A stretch of 64,000 nt of DNA, taken from positions 186,001 to 250,000 of the forward strand of contig NZ_VFIA01000005.1 in assembly GCF_014282275.1 (NCBI RefSeq). Reading direction: 5' to 3'. Below, in pieces: positions 26,279 to 35,493 of this stretch. The notes beneath the pieces were generated by a model. That model saw nothing but the letters and a program-made list of their open reading frames with translations. It did no database searches and was not told where the DNA came from. The position numbers and the translations under genes are program-made. Source of the stretch: Spirosoma utsteinense. Lineage in GTDB: Bacteria; Bacteroidota; Bacteroidia; Cytophagales; Spirosomataceae. The first letter of the stretch is position 1. Each line of letters starts with the position of its first letter.

Positions 26279-27496
26279 ATGAAAACCTGCTGCCTGCTCT
26301 TTCTGCTCCTCCCTCTCCTGGCGAACGCCCAACGGCCCACACCACCCGCCATCCTCACCGATCCGGCCGGAGTTTTGCAAACGTATCGGGCCAGTCTACT
26401 CAAACTACGTCAGGCACATCCAAATCACCAGGACCTGCCCGAGCTATCGTTTTTTCTGTTCGGTATGGGCGACCGGCTTAAGCTCATCTACCGCGACGGC
26501 CGGCTGATCAACGCCCTGACGGGTAACATTGAAGAACAATGGACTGTAAAACGGGCGGTGATCGTGCCGTCGGAGTATGTCGTAGACCTCGAACTAACGG
26601 GCGTTCCCATTGGCCAGCCCCAAACCGTACAAGTGCGCGAAGATGAAAATGGAGTCTGGATTCTGCAGCCGGGAAAACGCCCGCGACTCATTCCGGGCAC
26701 CCGAAGTCTGCTGAAGCTGCCGCGTTTTGCCGATAACCCCAATGGACCGATCCTGCGCGTTTTACATCAGGAAGTGCTTATTAATGTCATCCATGGCCGG
26801 CCCGTTCCGAACTTTCTGGTGTATGCAAAACCCGGGTATCATGATGCTGCACTGATGGCTATGGTCCTGCGCGAAACGGGTAACCTTCGGCTGATACGCG
26901 ACTGGATCATGGCCATTCGCGACCCTTTCGATCGCAATAACAAGGGTACGCCCGAGGCTGACAACCCCGGACAGGTCTTATTCCTGGCCTCGCTGGTTGC
27001 TGATAAAAGCCACCCGGTTGTACAAATGGCGCTTGATTCAGTGAAGACGTTTCAAAAAGAAAACTACATCGCTGGCAAGACCGACAATGCCGAACACCCT
27101 GTTTTTCAGACTAAATGGCTTAAATACGGGCTGAAGGCCCTGGGCTTGCCGGACCCTTACATCATTCCCGATCAATCTGACCGTTATTCGTGGCTGTTCT
27201 GGCAGGATTTTAAACCCAAACCGATGGCCTCAACAAGACAGCCCGTAAGCGACACGGAAGCCAACCTGAAGGTTCCCTATATGGCCTGGGCCGAGGATCA
27301 TTTCTACGGGCTAACCGGGCGGGGGGAGCTACGCGGTCCGGTCGGTAGCCTGGACTATCCGCTGAGCTGGGAGCAACAGGCCAGCCAGGCCCACTACCCC
27401 GGCCTGATCGTACTGGATAAGGAACTGGCCCGAAAAAAACTGGCTCTCCCTCACGCCCGACAGGCTGCCGAGATGTTTTTACTGTTGCTGGAATGA
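26279..27496 (+). CDS. secreted protein of unknown function
   Basis: Translation from the ATG at 26279 gives 405 residues with a signal peptide MKTCCLLFLLLPLLANAQ. The N-terminal half is beta-rich. The C-terminal half looks helical and includes FLVYAKPGYHDAALMAMVL and KYGLKALGLPDPYIIPDQSD. There is no lipobox after the signal, no recognisable catalytic motif, and no match to a family I know. It begins shortly after the membrane protein gene, so a shared transcript is likely. A tandem repeat array follows its stop. Confidence 0.6.
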   Translation: MKTCCLLFLLLPLLANAQRPTPPAILTDPAGVLQTYRASLLKLRQAHPNHQDLPELSFFLFGMGDRLKLIYRDGRLINALTGNIEEQWTVKRAVIVPSEYVVDLELTGVPIGQPQTVQVREDENGVWILQPGKRPRLIPGTRSLLKLPRFADNPNGPILRVLHQEVLINVIHGRPVPNFLVYAKPGYHDAALMAMVLRETGNLRLIRDWIMAIRDPFDRNNKGTPEADNPGQVLFLASLVADKSHPVVQMALDSVKTFQKENYIAGKTDNAEHPVFQTKWLKYGLKALGLPDPYIIPDQSDRYSWLFWQDFKPKPMASTRQPVSDTEANLKVPYMAWAEDHFYGLTGRGELRGPVGSLDYPLSWEQQASQAHYPGLIVLDKELARKKLALPHARQAAEMFLLLLE

Positions 27497-27540
27497 GCCG
27501 AAAAGGGGGTTTAAAGAAAAAGAAAAGGTGTTTGAGGAGA

Positions 27541-27640
27541 GAGACGCAAAGGGGGGAATTCAAAAAGGAGAGGTAAAGGGTAATTTAAGAAGGAGACGCA
27601 AAGGGTAATTTAAAAAGGAGACGCAAAGGGTTGCGTCTCT
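27541..27640. repeat. tandem 25-bp repeats ending in a palindrome
   Basis: Four units start with GAGACGCAAAGGG or a close variant at 27541, 27568, 27593 and 27618. The spacing is 27, 25 and 25 bases and the units are joined by AATTTAAAAAG-like sequence. The last unit turns into a palindrome (27618-27639, nine-bp stem, AGGG loop). It lies between the convergent ends of the secreted protein and the transporter gene and may end both transcripts. The palindrome recurs in altered form at 32691-32712. Confidence 0.75.
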
Positions 27641-28631
27641 ACTTGGCGGCAATGATCAGGGTGAGGCCCAATAGGTAACACACACCCATGACGACGAGAT
27701 AGCGGGTTGAGGTCGCGGGTGCTCCCCGGAATTCGTGCCAGATAAAAATACCCCATAATACCGCTACGATCGTAGCGCCCTGCCCCAGTCCGTAACTAAT
27801 GGCGAAACCAGCCGCGCCGGATGCCAGCAGGCTCGATGCCATACCCAGGCACCACACAACACCCCCCAGCATACCGATGATGTGGTTACGACGGCTTACA
27901 TCGCTGTACCAGATTTCACCGTCGGCAGGCTTGCTGGCATACCGGCGCAGGATGGGTAAAAACGCCGGTGTCGTGACGAGTACACCAATGGCGAACAACA
28001 CCAGTGCGGTATAGGGCGTTAACAAACCCGGTGCCGGATTCACAAAATCAGCTGCCATAGCCTGCGCTACGAAGTAAAAAAAGAAGCCCATCAGGAATCC
28101 CCCAATGAGCGAAATAACAAGCCCACGTGTACTGACCGACTCGTCGGTCTGGCTCCTGGACCGATAGGCCAGTGCGCTGAATACGATAGCCAAGAAAATA
28201 GCGAAGACTCCCCCGGCCAGCAGCTGACCGTTTCCAAACGGAGAACGGATGTAATTGACAATAACCCCCAGAATCAGCGCCAGGCCAATGCCTACGGGCA
28301 TGGCTACCGATAGTCCCGCCAGTTCGATACCTACCACGATCAACATGTTAGCGATGTTGAACACCAGGCCACCCATGAATGCGTACAACAGATTCTGTAG
28401 ATCGGCCTGGTTGATATCGTCGATAAACGACCGTCCTTCGGCCCCTATACTGCCCATGGTGAACGCCAGCAGCAGACTCATCAACAAGATGCCGTAGGTA
28501 TAATCCCGGTAGAAGATCGTGGTGGGAACCGACTGTGTCGCTAATTTCTGCGTGTTAGCCCAGGAGCCCCAGCAGAGCATGGTAATAAAGCTGACAAAGA
28601 CAGCCAGTGGGTAATAAGTTATAACGATCAT
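27639..28631 (-). CDS. DMT-superfamily permease (GRP sugar / ureide permease type)
   Basis: The 330-residue protein has ten predicted helices. The first region CWGSWANTQKLA followed by FYRDYTYGILL resembles the conserved start of the ureide permease and glucose/ribose porter groups, in which a Trp-rich helix is followed by a DYT motif. A second-half repeat, GGVVWCLGMASSLLASGAAGFAI, supports the tandem five-helix design. The substrate may be a sugar or a nucleobase derivative; the neighbourhood gives no clue. Confidence 0.78.
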   Translation of the reverse strand: MIVITYYPLAVFVSFITMLCWGSWANTQKLATQSVPTTIFYRDYTYGILLMSLLLAFTMGSIGAEGRSFIDDINQADLQNLLYAFMGGLVFNIANMLIVVGIELAGLSVAMPVGIGLALILGVIVNYIRSPFGNGQLLAGGVFAIFLAIVFSALAYRSRSQTDESVSTRGLVISLIGGFLMGFFFYFVAQAMAADFVNPAPGLLTPYTALVLFAIGVLVTTPAFLPILRRYASKPADGEIWYSDVSRRNHIIGMLGGVVWCLGMASSLLASGAAGFAISYGLGQGATIVAVLWGIFIWHEFRGAPATSTRYLVVMGVCYLLGLTLIIAAK

Positions 28632-28787
28632 GTTGGGTTAGGTCAAGATTAACACAGCAAGTTACATAATAGTGACTATAGGATAAACAGTCCATTCAAA
28701 AAAGCGCTGACGCAGGCAATGTGCTTCGGCCCCGTTACTACCTTTGTGCTTTCTCCCAAAGGGCTTCACAACGTCCTGGTGTCGTAT

Positions 28788-29231
28788 ATGAACTACGTTT
28801 ACATTCTGCTCGCGTTTTTAACCGGCATCGCTATTTCTGTTCAGGCGGGCGTCAATGCCAATCTCCGGCAGGCAATGACCAACCCTGTACTGGCAGCCGC
28901 CGTTTCGTTCGGCACAGGTTTCCTCTCCCTGCTCGTCATGCTGCTCGTTTCAGGGGCCTCTGTGCCCTCGATCGAAACCATCAGGCAGGTAAACTGGTGG
29001 AAATGGACAGGCGGTATTATTGGAGCCGTGTATGTAACAACCGTCATTATCAGCGTCCCTAAAATTGGCACGGCCAATCTGGTCAGCCTGAGCGTAGCAG
29101 GGCAATTGCTGGCTGCGGTCGTCCTGGATCATTACGGTCTGCTGGGGTTTACCCTTCACCCCGCTAACGGCTGGCGAATTATGGGTATGGTACTGATTAT
29201 GGCCGGTGTACTGCTGGTCGTAAAAAACTAA
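28788..29231 (+). CDS. small DMT-family membrane protein (DUF606/YdcZ type)
   Basis: From the ATG at 28788 the protein has 147 residues and five hydrophobic helices. NYVYILLAFLTGIAISVQAG then VNANLRQAMTNPVLAAAVSF is the YdcZ signature. These half-sized DMT proteins probably work as dimers; the substrates are unknown. An ATG at 28719 would add 23 polar residues ahead of the first helix and is less likely. It is divergent from the larger DMT permease. Confidence 0.75.
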   Translation: MNYVYILLAFLTGIAISVQAGVNANLRQAMTNPVLAAAVSFGTGFLSLLVMLLVSGASVPSIETIRQVNWWKWTGGIIGAVYVTTVIISVPKIGTANLVSLSVAGQLLAAVVLDHYGLLGFTLHPANGWRIMGMVLIMAGVLLVVKN

Positions 29232-29317
29232 GGACCGATCGGTACTGGTCACAAGCCCGATCGGGCAAACAAGCTACGCGCTGCCTTGTTAAGCATACAT
29301 TACGCACGCACGCTACC

Positions 29318-29935
29318 ATGTCTGTCCAATATCGCTTTTATCCGTCGCTGCTGAACACGTTCTCCCGTTACCTCAACGGGGGAAATCTCGACGCGCAGCA
29401 ACTGATCGACTCCATAAACCGGGTACCCACACCCACCACGGCGGCCCAGGAACGCGGTACGTCCTTCGAAGAGGCCATCGTCAAAGGGACCAATGAAGAT
29501 CGGTTCAACCCCGACATTATCAACCGGGTCCGTAAACTCCTCCCCCGCCCTATTGTCGACACGCAGGTGTACTGCCAGTGGGAAATCGACGATGTGCTGT
29601 TCTACGGCTATGTCGATCTGATCGGCAGCTATAAAGCGGTTGATCTGAAAACGACCGGGTCGTATCAGAAAGACCGCTACCTCTTCAACCACCAGAACCT
29701 TTACCTGCACGCACTCAAACGCAAGGGTATTAAACTGATGGAGTATGTGATCACCGACTTTACGGATGTTTACGTCGAGAGCTACACCCTGACGCATCCC
29801 ATCGACAAACAGTTGGAAGAGATCCGGCAGTTCAAGGCATTTCTGGAAGAACACAAGCCCCTTATTACCGATAAAAAGATATTTGTGGCACCCGGCGAAG
29901 ATGCCGCTACCGCTTCGGGTCGGCGTAAAGCGTAA
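29318..29935 (+). CDS. PD-(D/E)XK nuclease-family protein
   Basis: The 205-residue protein has the core of a RecB-like nuclease: a Glu in RGTSFEEAIVKG, then VLFYGYVDLIGSYKAVDLKTTG, giving D-x(n)-DLKTT with the catalytic Asp and Lys, and QNLYLHALKRKG as the following helix, which carries the motif Gln/Tyr. Phage exonucleases and Cas4-like proteins share this layout. No Cys cluster for an iron-sulfur site is present. It starts alone, 87 bases after the DMT gene, and the MFS gene follows closely. Confidence 0.75.
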   Translation: MSVQYRFYPSLLNTFSRYLNGGNLDAQQLIDSINRVPTPTTAAQERGTSFEEAIVKGTNEDRFNPDIINRVRKLLPRPIVDTQVYCQWEIDDVLFYGYVDLIGSYKAVDLKTTGSYQKDRYLFNHQNLYLHALKRKGIKLMEYVITDFTDVYVESYTLTHPIDKQLEEIRQFKAFLEEHKPLITDKKIFVAPGEDAATASGRRKA

Positions 29936-29951
29936 ATCGTACCTTCGCCTT

Positions 29952-31214
29952 ATGCTCCAGTCAATTGTTCGCTTATATCAACAGGCGTATCAGGGCCTGT
30001 CACCATCGGTCTGGTTGCTGGCGGGCGTCATGCTCATCAACCGCTGTGGCACTATGGTACTGCCATTTCTGACCCTTTACCTGACGCAGCACCTTCATTA
30101 CACCATTACCGATGCGGGTATTATTATGGCCGTTTACGGGGCAGGGGCTTTTGTGGGTACTTTCTTCGGCGGACGGCTTACGGATCGGTTCGGATTTTAT
30201 TACGTTCAGCTGGTGAGTTTACTTTTCGGCGGGGCCTTTTTATTGGTTCTTCAGTTCGTAACGGGGTTTTACGCCCTCTGTGCCAGTGTATTTATTTTCA
30301 CCCTCTTCGGCGATTCGTTCCGGCCGGCCAACCAGGCTGCCATTGCGTTCTACTCCGAAGCCGACAACCGCACACGCGCCTTCTCGCTCAATCGGCTGGC
30401 TATCAACCTGGGCTGGGCGGTGGGCGGAGGACTGGGGGGCTGGCTGGCCGGAATCAGCTACAACCTGCTGTTCTGGGCTGACGGGCTAACGTGCCTGACA
30501 GCGGGAATCGTCCTCTGGCGATTTCTGCCGGTGCCAACCTCGACGGTCTCCTCTGTACCGCCAAACGAACCGCCAGCCACTTCGTCAACACCCGTGGCTA
30601 GCCTGACCGAGCGGTTTGCATCGCCTTACCGAGACACACTATTCATTGCTTTCGTCATTTGCTCGGCCCTGTACTTCACCGTTTTTATGCAACTGTTCAG
30701 CATCGTACCGCTTTATTTTAAAGAGGTGCTCCAGATGACGGAAGGACGCATTGGCGCGCTGATGGCCCTGAACGGAATTTTAATCGTAGTCATTGAGATG
30801 GCACTGGTGTACCGGCTTGAGCAGCAGAACTACGCCAAAAGCAGTCTGATTGCAGCGGGCGTTTTCTTTACAGCGGTCTCCTTTCTGATACTGGCGACAA
30901 CCACGGCCACGTTTTCAGCCCTGCTTTTCATCCTGCTGATTACCATGAGCGAGATGCTGGCCATGCCGTTTATCCAGTCGTTTACGGTTGAGCGGGCGGG
31001 TCCCGCCACGCGTGGCCAATACCTGGCCCTGTACGCCATGGGCGGGGCGCTGGCCCAAACGGCAGCGCCCGCTTTCGGGTCGCAGATGATAGCCCACGTG
31101 GGTTACCCGACACACTGGCTGACCTTAGCGGGAATCGGTCTGGTAGCAGCAGCTGGATTCTGGTGGCTAGGACGAAAAATAAAAGTACCTGTACATTCAC
31201 TGAGCCGCGCCTGA
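29952..31214 (+). CDS. MFS transporter (drug-efflux type)
   Basis: The 420-residue protein has 12 helices. The MFS motif A is visible as FFGGRLTDRFGFYYVQ between helices 2 and 3. INLGWAVGGGLGGWLAG is the helix-5 motif C-like segment of 12-helix exporters. The ATG at 29952 places the first helix normally; the frame reaches 69 bases further up, inside the nuclease gene. It may share a transcript with the nuclease, 16 bases upstream. The substrate is unknown. Confidence 0.82.
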   Translation: MLQSIVRLYQQAYQGLSPSVWLLAGVMLINRCGTMVLPFLTLYLTQHLHYTITDAGIIMAVYGAGAFVGTFFGGRLTDRFGFYYVQLVSLLFGGAFLLVLQFVTGFYALCASVFIFTLFGDSFRPANQAAIAFYSEADNRTRAFSLNRLAINLGWAVGGGLGGWLAGISYNLLFWADGLTCLTAGIVLWRFLPVPTSTVSSVPPNEPPATSSTPVASLTERFASPYRDTLFIAFVICSALYFTVFMQLFSIVPLYFKEVLQMTEGRIGALMALNGILIVVIEMALVYRLEQQNYAKSSLIAAGVFFTAVSFLILATTTATFSALLFILLITMSEMLAMPFIQSFTVERAGPATRGQYLALYAMGGALAQTAAPAFGSQMIAHVGYPTHWLTLAGIGLVAAAGFWWLGRKIKVPVHSLSRA

Positions 31215-31242
31215 TTTTCTTTACGACCTTTACGGAAATTAT

Positions 31243-31328
31243 TGAGTGAATGTATTATTGAGTGATTGAGTGAACAGCTGTCGCATGCAGTAACAATCAC
31301 TCATTCACTCAATAATACATTCACTCAT
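31243..31328. repeat. long imperfect inverted repeat between the MFS gene and argH
   Basis: The two arms (about 31243-31273 and 31297-31328) are near-complementary over about 31 bases with a one-base indel or mismatch. They consist of GAGTGAATG-type direct repeats, so slipped pairings are also possible. It lies 24 bases before the argH start and may be a terminator for the MFS gene or a leader structure for argH. Confidence 0.65.
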
Positions 31329-31351
31329 TCACCCAATCACTCTGTACTAAT

Positions 31352-32686
31352 TTGAAACTCTGGCAAAAGGAAGGCGTCACCACGGCCGAACAGATCGAAC
31401 GGTTTACGGTTGGCCGCGACCGGGAGATGGACCTTCACCTCGCTCCCTTCGACGTGCTGGGTAACCTTGCCCACGCGCACATGCTCCAAACCATCGGACT
31501 TATCTCCACAGACGAGTTGAGCCTGATGACCGATGAATTAAAAAAAATATACCGTCAGATCGACGCAGGGCAGTTTACTATTGAAGCGGGCGTCGAAGAC
31601 GTTCATTCACAGGTTGAACTGATGCTGACGCGGGCCCTGGGCGACGTAGGCAAGAAAATTCACTCGGGGCGGTCGCGAAATGATCAGGTGCTGGTCGATC
31701 TTAAACTCTTCACCCGCGACCGGCTCTGGCGGGTAGCCGAGGCTACAAAGCGCGTGTTCGACCGACTCATCGGCCGTTCGGAACAGCACAGGCATGATCT
31801 GCTGCCCGGTTATACACACCTTCAGATCGCTATGCCCTCGTCGTTTGGTCTTTGGTTCGGCGCTTATGCCGAAGCCCTCGCCGACGACATGTTCATGCTT
31901 CAGACCGCCTACCGGCTTAGCAACCGTAACCCGCTCGGGTCAGGTGCCGGATACGGCTCGTCGTTTCCGCTCAACCGCACCCTCACGACCGAACTGCTGG
32001 GATTCGAAGGCATGCACGTCAATGTGGTCTACGCGCAGATGAGCCGGGGCAAAACCGAACAAACGGCGCTCACCGCGCTGGCTGCCGTAGCCGCTACCTT
32101 ATCGCGGATGGCAATGGATGTTTGTCTCTACAGCAGCCAGAACTTCGGGTTTCTGTCGCTACCCGACGCACTCACGACGGGCAGCAGCATTATGCCCCAC
32201 AAGAAAAACCCCGATGTGGCCGAACTGCTGCGTGCCAAAACCAACCGGCTGAAAGCGCTGCCAATGGAGGTAACACTGGTCATGAGCAACTTGCCCTCCG
32301 GTTATCACCGCGATATGCAGTTGCTCAAGGAAATCCTGATGCCTGCCTTCGACGAAATCCTCGACTGCCTCGACATTACCGATTTCATGCTCGAACACCT
32401 TCAGGTAAAATCCAATCTGCTCGACGATGCCCGCTACGATTTACTGTTCAGTGTGGAACGGGTTAACGAGCTGGTCCTTCAGGGAGTCCCTTTCCGGGAA
32501 GCCTACCAGACCGTGGGCCGGGAGATCGCTGAGCATACCTATCAGCCACCCCGTGAACTAAACCACACCCATGAAGGCAGCATCGGCAACCTGGGCAATG
32601 AGTTGATTACAACCCATATGGAGCAGGCGGTAGCTGGTTTCGGTTCCGAAGTAACCCAACAGGCTATCAGACAGTTGGTGCATTGA
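31352..32686 (+). CDS. argH: argininosuccinate lyase
   Basis: ArgH cleaves argininosuccinate to arginine and fumarate, the last step of arginine synthesis. The 444-residue protein has the superfamily signature GSSIMPHKKNPD, whose mobile loop carries the catalytic Ser. It also has GYTHLQIAMPSSFG and SGRSRNDQVLVDLKLF. The start is a TTG at 31352 (KLWQKEG), normal in length for the shorter Bacteroidota form. No other arg gene is nearby. Its stop codon lies in the first arm of a 46-bp inverted repeat. Confidence 0.95.
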   Translation: MKLWQKEGVTTAEQIERFTVGRDREMDLHLAPFDVLGNLAHAHMLQTIGLISTDELSLMTDELKKIYRQIDAGQFTIEAGVEDVHSQVELMLTRALGDVGKKIHSGRSRNDQVLVDLKLFTRDRLWRVAEATKRVFDRLIGRSEQHRHDLLPGYTHLQIAMPSSFGLWFGAYAEALADDMFMLQTAYRLSNRNPLGSGAGYGSSFPLNRTLTTELLGFEGMHVNVVYAQMSRGKTEQTALTALAAVAATLSRMAMDVCLYSSQNFGFLSLPDALTTGSSIMPHKKNPDVAELLRAKTNRLKALPMEVTLVMSNLPSGYHRDMQLLKEILMPAFDEILDCLDITDFMLEHLQVKSNLLDDARYDLLFSVERVNELVLQGVPFREAYQTVGREIAEHTYQPPRELNHTHEGSIGNLGNELITTHMEQAVAGFGSEVTQQAIRQLVH

Positions 32687-32800
32687 TGTAGAGACGCGAC
32701 CCTTCGCGTCTCAGCCTGCGTCAGCAACAGGCCGAAAGGGAAGCTATCTATCCGGTTGCTGACGCAGGCTGAGACGCGAAGGGTCGCGTCTCTACATCAA
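32683..32800. repeat. 46-bp perfect inverted repeat after argH
   Basis: Arms 32683-32728 and 32755-32800 are exactly complementary over 46 bases with a 26-base loop. The argH stop (32684-32686) is inside the first arm, and the minus-strand SMP-30 gene ends eight bases after the second. Each arm also contains the palindrome GAGACGCGACCCTTCGCG, which could fold locally. It probably terminates both convergent genes, but is far longer than a terminator needs to be. Confidence 0.85.
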
Positions 32801-32807
32801 CTGCTTC

Positions 32808-33677
32808 TTATTCCCACCGGTAAGCCACCAGCTTGTTCTTGTAAAACGTTGGGACAATCAACAGTTTTTTCTTGGCGACATATTCGATATCGGCCGCGTT
32901 GACTTTGTCGGTCCGGGTGTCCAGTAACCGCTGTTTCGTACCATCAGCACCGACATGGAATACCTGGCCGTTCCAATCCGACACAAAGTAGTTGGCTTTC
33001 CCCTCCGGTACGATCCCATCGGTAACGGCCATACTATCGGCAATGGTCATTATGGTTTTGGTATTGATATCTACCGCCCGCAGGGCACCGGTTTTTGTGG
33101 AGCCAATCATGAGCTGATTCTTACCGACGGCCAGCACCCCATTGGGTTTATTTAGTTGCTCACCCTCCATCCAGACTTCCCATTTCCCATCTTTAAGCCG
33201 ATAGATCTTATCATTGCGGCTGTCGGAGACATACACGGTACCATCTTTGGCTACCGTTACGTCATTGAGAAAAGCGCCTTTCTCAACGACGGCATCCCAG
33301 GTCTTTTCGGCCTGTCCCGTTTCGGTGTTGATCGCTATTAGCCGATACACGTCGGTTACGTAAAGGCGTTTTTTGTAAATGCCCATTCCTTTGGGTGCAT
33401 TCAGCCCTGATGTCCAGCGCAGGTTTTCGATTTTACCATCGAGCGATACTTTGGAGATAAATCCCGCACCGTCGAGTTCATCGGCCTTGCCATCTATATT
33501 CGCTACATATAACACGCCCGTCTGATCGTCATACAGGACAGATTCGGGCGTACGCAAGGTGGTGTCTGTTTCCCAGGCTTTTACCAGTTTACCCGGCTTC
33601 GGACGGGTAGCGGGCAGGGCGGCTGCCAGACACAGACCGAGAAAAGGAAGTACGAACGTAAATGGTTTAATTTTCAT
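32808..33677 (-). CDS. exported beta-propeller protein (SMP-30 / NHL-like)
   Basis: The 289-residue protein starts with a signal peptide (FVLPFLGLCLAAALPAT). It then shows repeated strands of propeller type: PESVLYDDQTGVLYVANIDG, NAPKGMGIYKKRLYVTDVYR, FLNDVTVAKDGTVYVSDSRN and NKPNGVLAVGKNQLMIGS. This is the SMP-30/gluconolactonase/NHL layout. Whether it has lactonase activity or only binds a ligand in the periplasm is unclear. Confidence 0.78.
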   Translation of the reverse strand: MKIKPFTFVLPFLGLCLAAALPATRPKPGKLVKAWETDTTLRTPESVLYDDQTGVLYVANIDGKADELDGAGFISKVSLDGKIENLRWTSGLNAPKGMGIYKKRLYVTDVYRLIAINTETGQAEKTWDAVVEKGAFLNDVTVAKDGTVYVSDSRNDKIYRLKDGKWEVWMEGEQLNKPNGVLAVGKNQLMIGSTKTGALRAVDINTKTIMTIADSMAVTDGIVPEGKANYFVSDWNGQVFHVGADGTKQRLLDTRTDKVNAADIEYVAKKKLLIVPTFYKNKLVAYRWE

Positions 33678-33886
33678 AAGACAAGCTGATAATCAGCACA
33701 ATTAACTTTTTAATAAACTTTTTTTATTGAGTAATTTGAGGTGTAAACCTGTTTCAAAGCTTAGAAAAGGTAGAAGGGATATAATTTTTCTAATTACCGA
33801 TTTAACAGCAAAAATTTCGGCAGAAACAATCTGAAAATGAGTTCGTTTACTTTCTCGCACGCTAAAAGTAAATCATCCCTTCGGTT

Positions 33887-34096
33887 ATGGAAAACAATAA
33901 ACCTACTCCCGTCTGGGCTCAGGCAAACACGCCTACGCTCAAAGAAAGCATTCGTGATATGATCCAATTACAACAGGAGCGCCATGTCCCGGATGAATTA
34001 TTCTGGGAAATTTTCAACCTACGTGTTCTGTTAAATGAGCAGATCGATATGAACGCATTTTTCAACCCCCACGACAGTAAACCTGGCCGGGCCTGA
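33887..34096 (+). CDS. small protein of unknown function
   Basis: A 69-residue acidic to neutral protein with a helical middle part (SIRDMIQLQQERHVPDELFW) and no signal or membrane segment. The ATG at 33887 follows an AT-rich leader, and coding looks real from its codon choice, but no family is recognised. Confidence 0.5.
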   Translation: MENNKPTPVWAQANTPTLKESIRDMIQLQQERHVPDELFWEIFNLRVLLNEQIDMNAFFNPHDSKPGRA

Positions 34097-34147
34097 CGTC
34101 AGTACGGCCTCCAAACGCAGGCGATGAAACCTGCCCGATATACGCCT

Positions 34148-35398
34148 TTATACCAGCTTTACGGCCAGCAGCGCCTTCGATTTGATGTAGATATACACCA
34201 GCGCAACGAGTGTAAACGCCCCCCCTATCAGGACCGACGGGACCGTACCAAACAGACGGGCCATCACCCCCGACTCGAACGCACCTATCTCGTTGGACGA
34301 GCTCACGAATATTCCGTTTACAGCCGCTACACGACCACGCAGGTGATCGGGTGGAAAAATTTGCATGATCGTCTGACGAATGATCACACTGACGCTATCG
34401 AAGGCACCGGTTAGGCCCAGCATGACAAGCGACAGGTAAAAATTGGTCGACAAGGCGAAAATGATCGTTGCCACACCGAAGCCAGCCACGGCCAGCAGCA
34501 TGTTGCGCCAGGCATTATGAATAGGCGGAAACCGGGTCATGATAGCCAGCGTCAGTACGGCACCTATCGATGGAGACGCCCGAAGAAAGCCAAGTCCTTC
34601 GGCGCCAACCTTCAGGATATCCTCGGCGAAGATGGGCAGAATAGCCACCACACCACCAAAAAGAACGGAGAACAGATCGAGCGAGATGGCATACAGCACG
34701 ATCTGTGTACGAAACACAAATCGAAAGCCTTCTTTCAGACTTTCACGGAACCCCTGTACCGGTTCATTACTGACCGGTACGGGCTTTCGACTGACCAGCG
34801 TTATCAACAGAAAACACAGAACCAGTAGCCCGATAACGACGAGAAGCGTATTATCGAACCCTAGACCACTGTAGAGAAACCCCGCTATGCCCGGCCCGAC
34901 AATGGCCCCTGTTTGCCAGAACGAACTGCTCCAGGTTGCGGAGTTGGTATAAAGCTCACGAGGCACCAGAAACGGTTTCAGCGATGAACTCGCCGGGGAA
35001 TAGAAACCTTTGGCCGTTCCGATCAGCATCAGCACGCCGTAGATTGTGGCCAGCTGCGCCGTTTGCGATAGCCCCCCTAGTATAGATGGCTGGAAAACGG
35101 CATACAGAATGACCGAGCCTAGGGTGATAACCAGCAAGCTCCACTGTAGTATTCGTTTTTTGTCGCGCCGGTCGGCCAGGTGCCCGCCAAATAGCGACAG
35201 GGCGATGAACGGTAAAGCCTCGGCCAGACCAACAAGGCCCAGCGACAACGGATCGTGGGTAATTTTGTAGAGTTCGTAGCCAAGAACTACCTCCTGGATC
35301 AGCAGGGTTGCCGTAATCAGGAAGCTGTTCATGACAAAATAGCGAAAATCAGGTATGCGCAGGGAAGCGTACGTATCTACTTTGGTATCTGGTGTCAT
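34148..35398 (-). CDS. MFS exporter (EntS/MFS_3 type)
   Basis: This 416-residue protein has 12 helices with the motif A FGGHLADRRDKKR between helices 2 and 3. GTAKGFYSPASSSLKPFLVP is typical of the enterobactin-exporter-like MFS_3 group, as is IIRQTIMQIFPPDHLRGRVAAV in the second half. It probably exports a siderophore, drug or metabolite; no siderophore genes are in the window. It is transcribed towards the small gene at 33887 and divergently from the TrpF paralogue. Confidence 0.83.
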   Translation of the reverse strand: MTPDTKVDTYASLRIPDFRYFVMNSFLITATLLIQEVVLGYELYKITHDPLSLGLVGLAEALPFIALSLFGGHLADRRDKKRILQWSLLVITLGSVILYAVFQPSILGGLSQTAQLATIYGVLMLIGTAKGFYSPASSSLKPFLVPRELYTNSATWSSSFWQTGAIVGPGIAGFLYSGLGFDNTLLVVIGLLVLCFLLITLVSRKPVPVSNEPVQGFRESLKEGFRFVFRTQIVLYAISLDLFSVLFGGVVAILPIFAEDILKVGAEGLGFLRASPSIGAVLTLAIMTRFPPIHNAWRNMLLAVAGFGVATIIFALSTNFYLSLVMLGLTGAFDSVSVIIRQTIMQIFPPDHLRGRVAAVNGIFVSSSNEIGAFESGVMARLFGTVPSVLIGGAFTLVALVYIYIKSKALLAVKLV

Positions 35399-35493
35399 AA
35401 AAACTCAACTGCAAATCGGACGCGAAGGATTACAAAGGTCGCCAAAAACTGTTGCGATCCTTGAAAATTAACCGCTTCTTCGCACCAAAAACG

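Noticed and set aside
27541..27640. Repeats considered as a small CRISPR array
   Set aside because: Units are contiguous with no unique spacers and no cas genes are near.
29318..29935. Cas4 nuclease
   Set aside because: The iron-sulfur Cys residues of Cas4 are missing and there is no CRISPR locus.
32683..32800. Ends of an insertion sequence
   Set aside because: The loop is only 26 bases and no transposase or target duplication is visible; a non-autonomous element remains possible.
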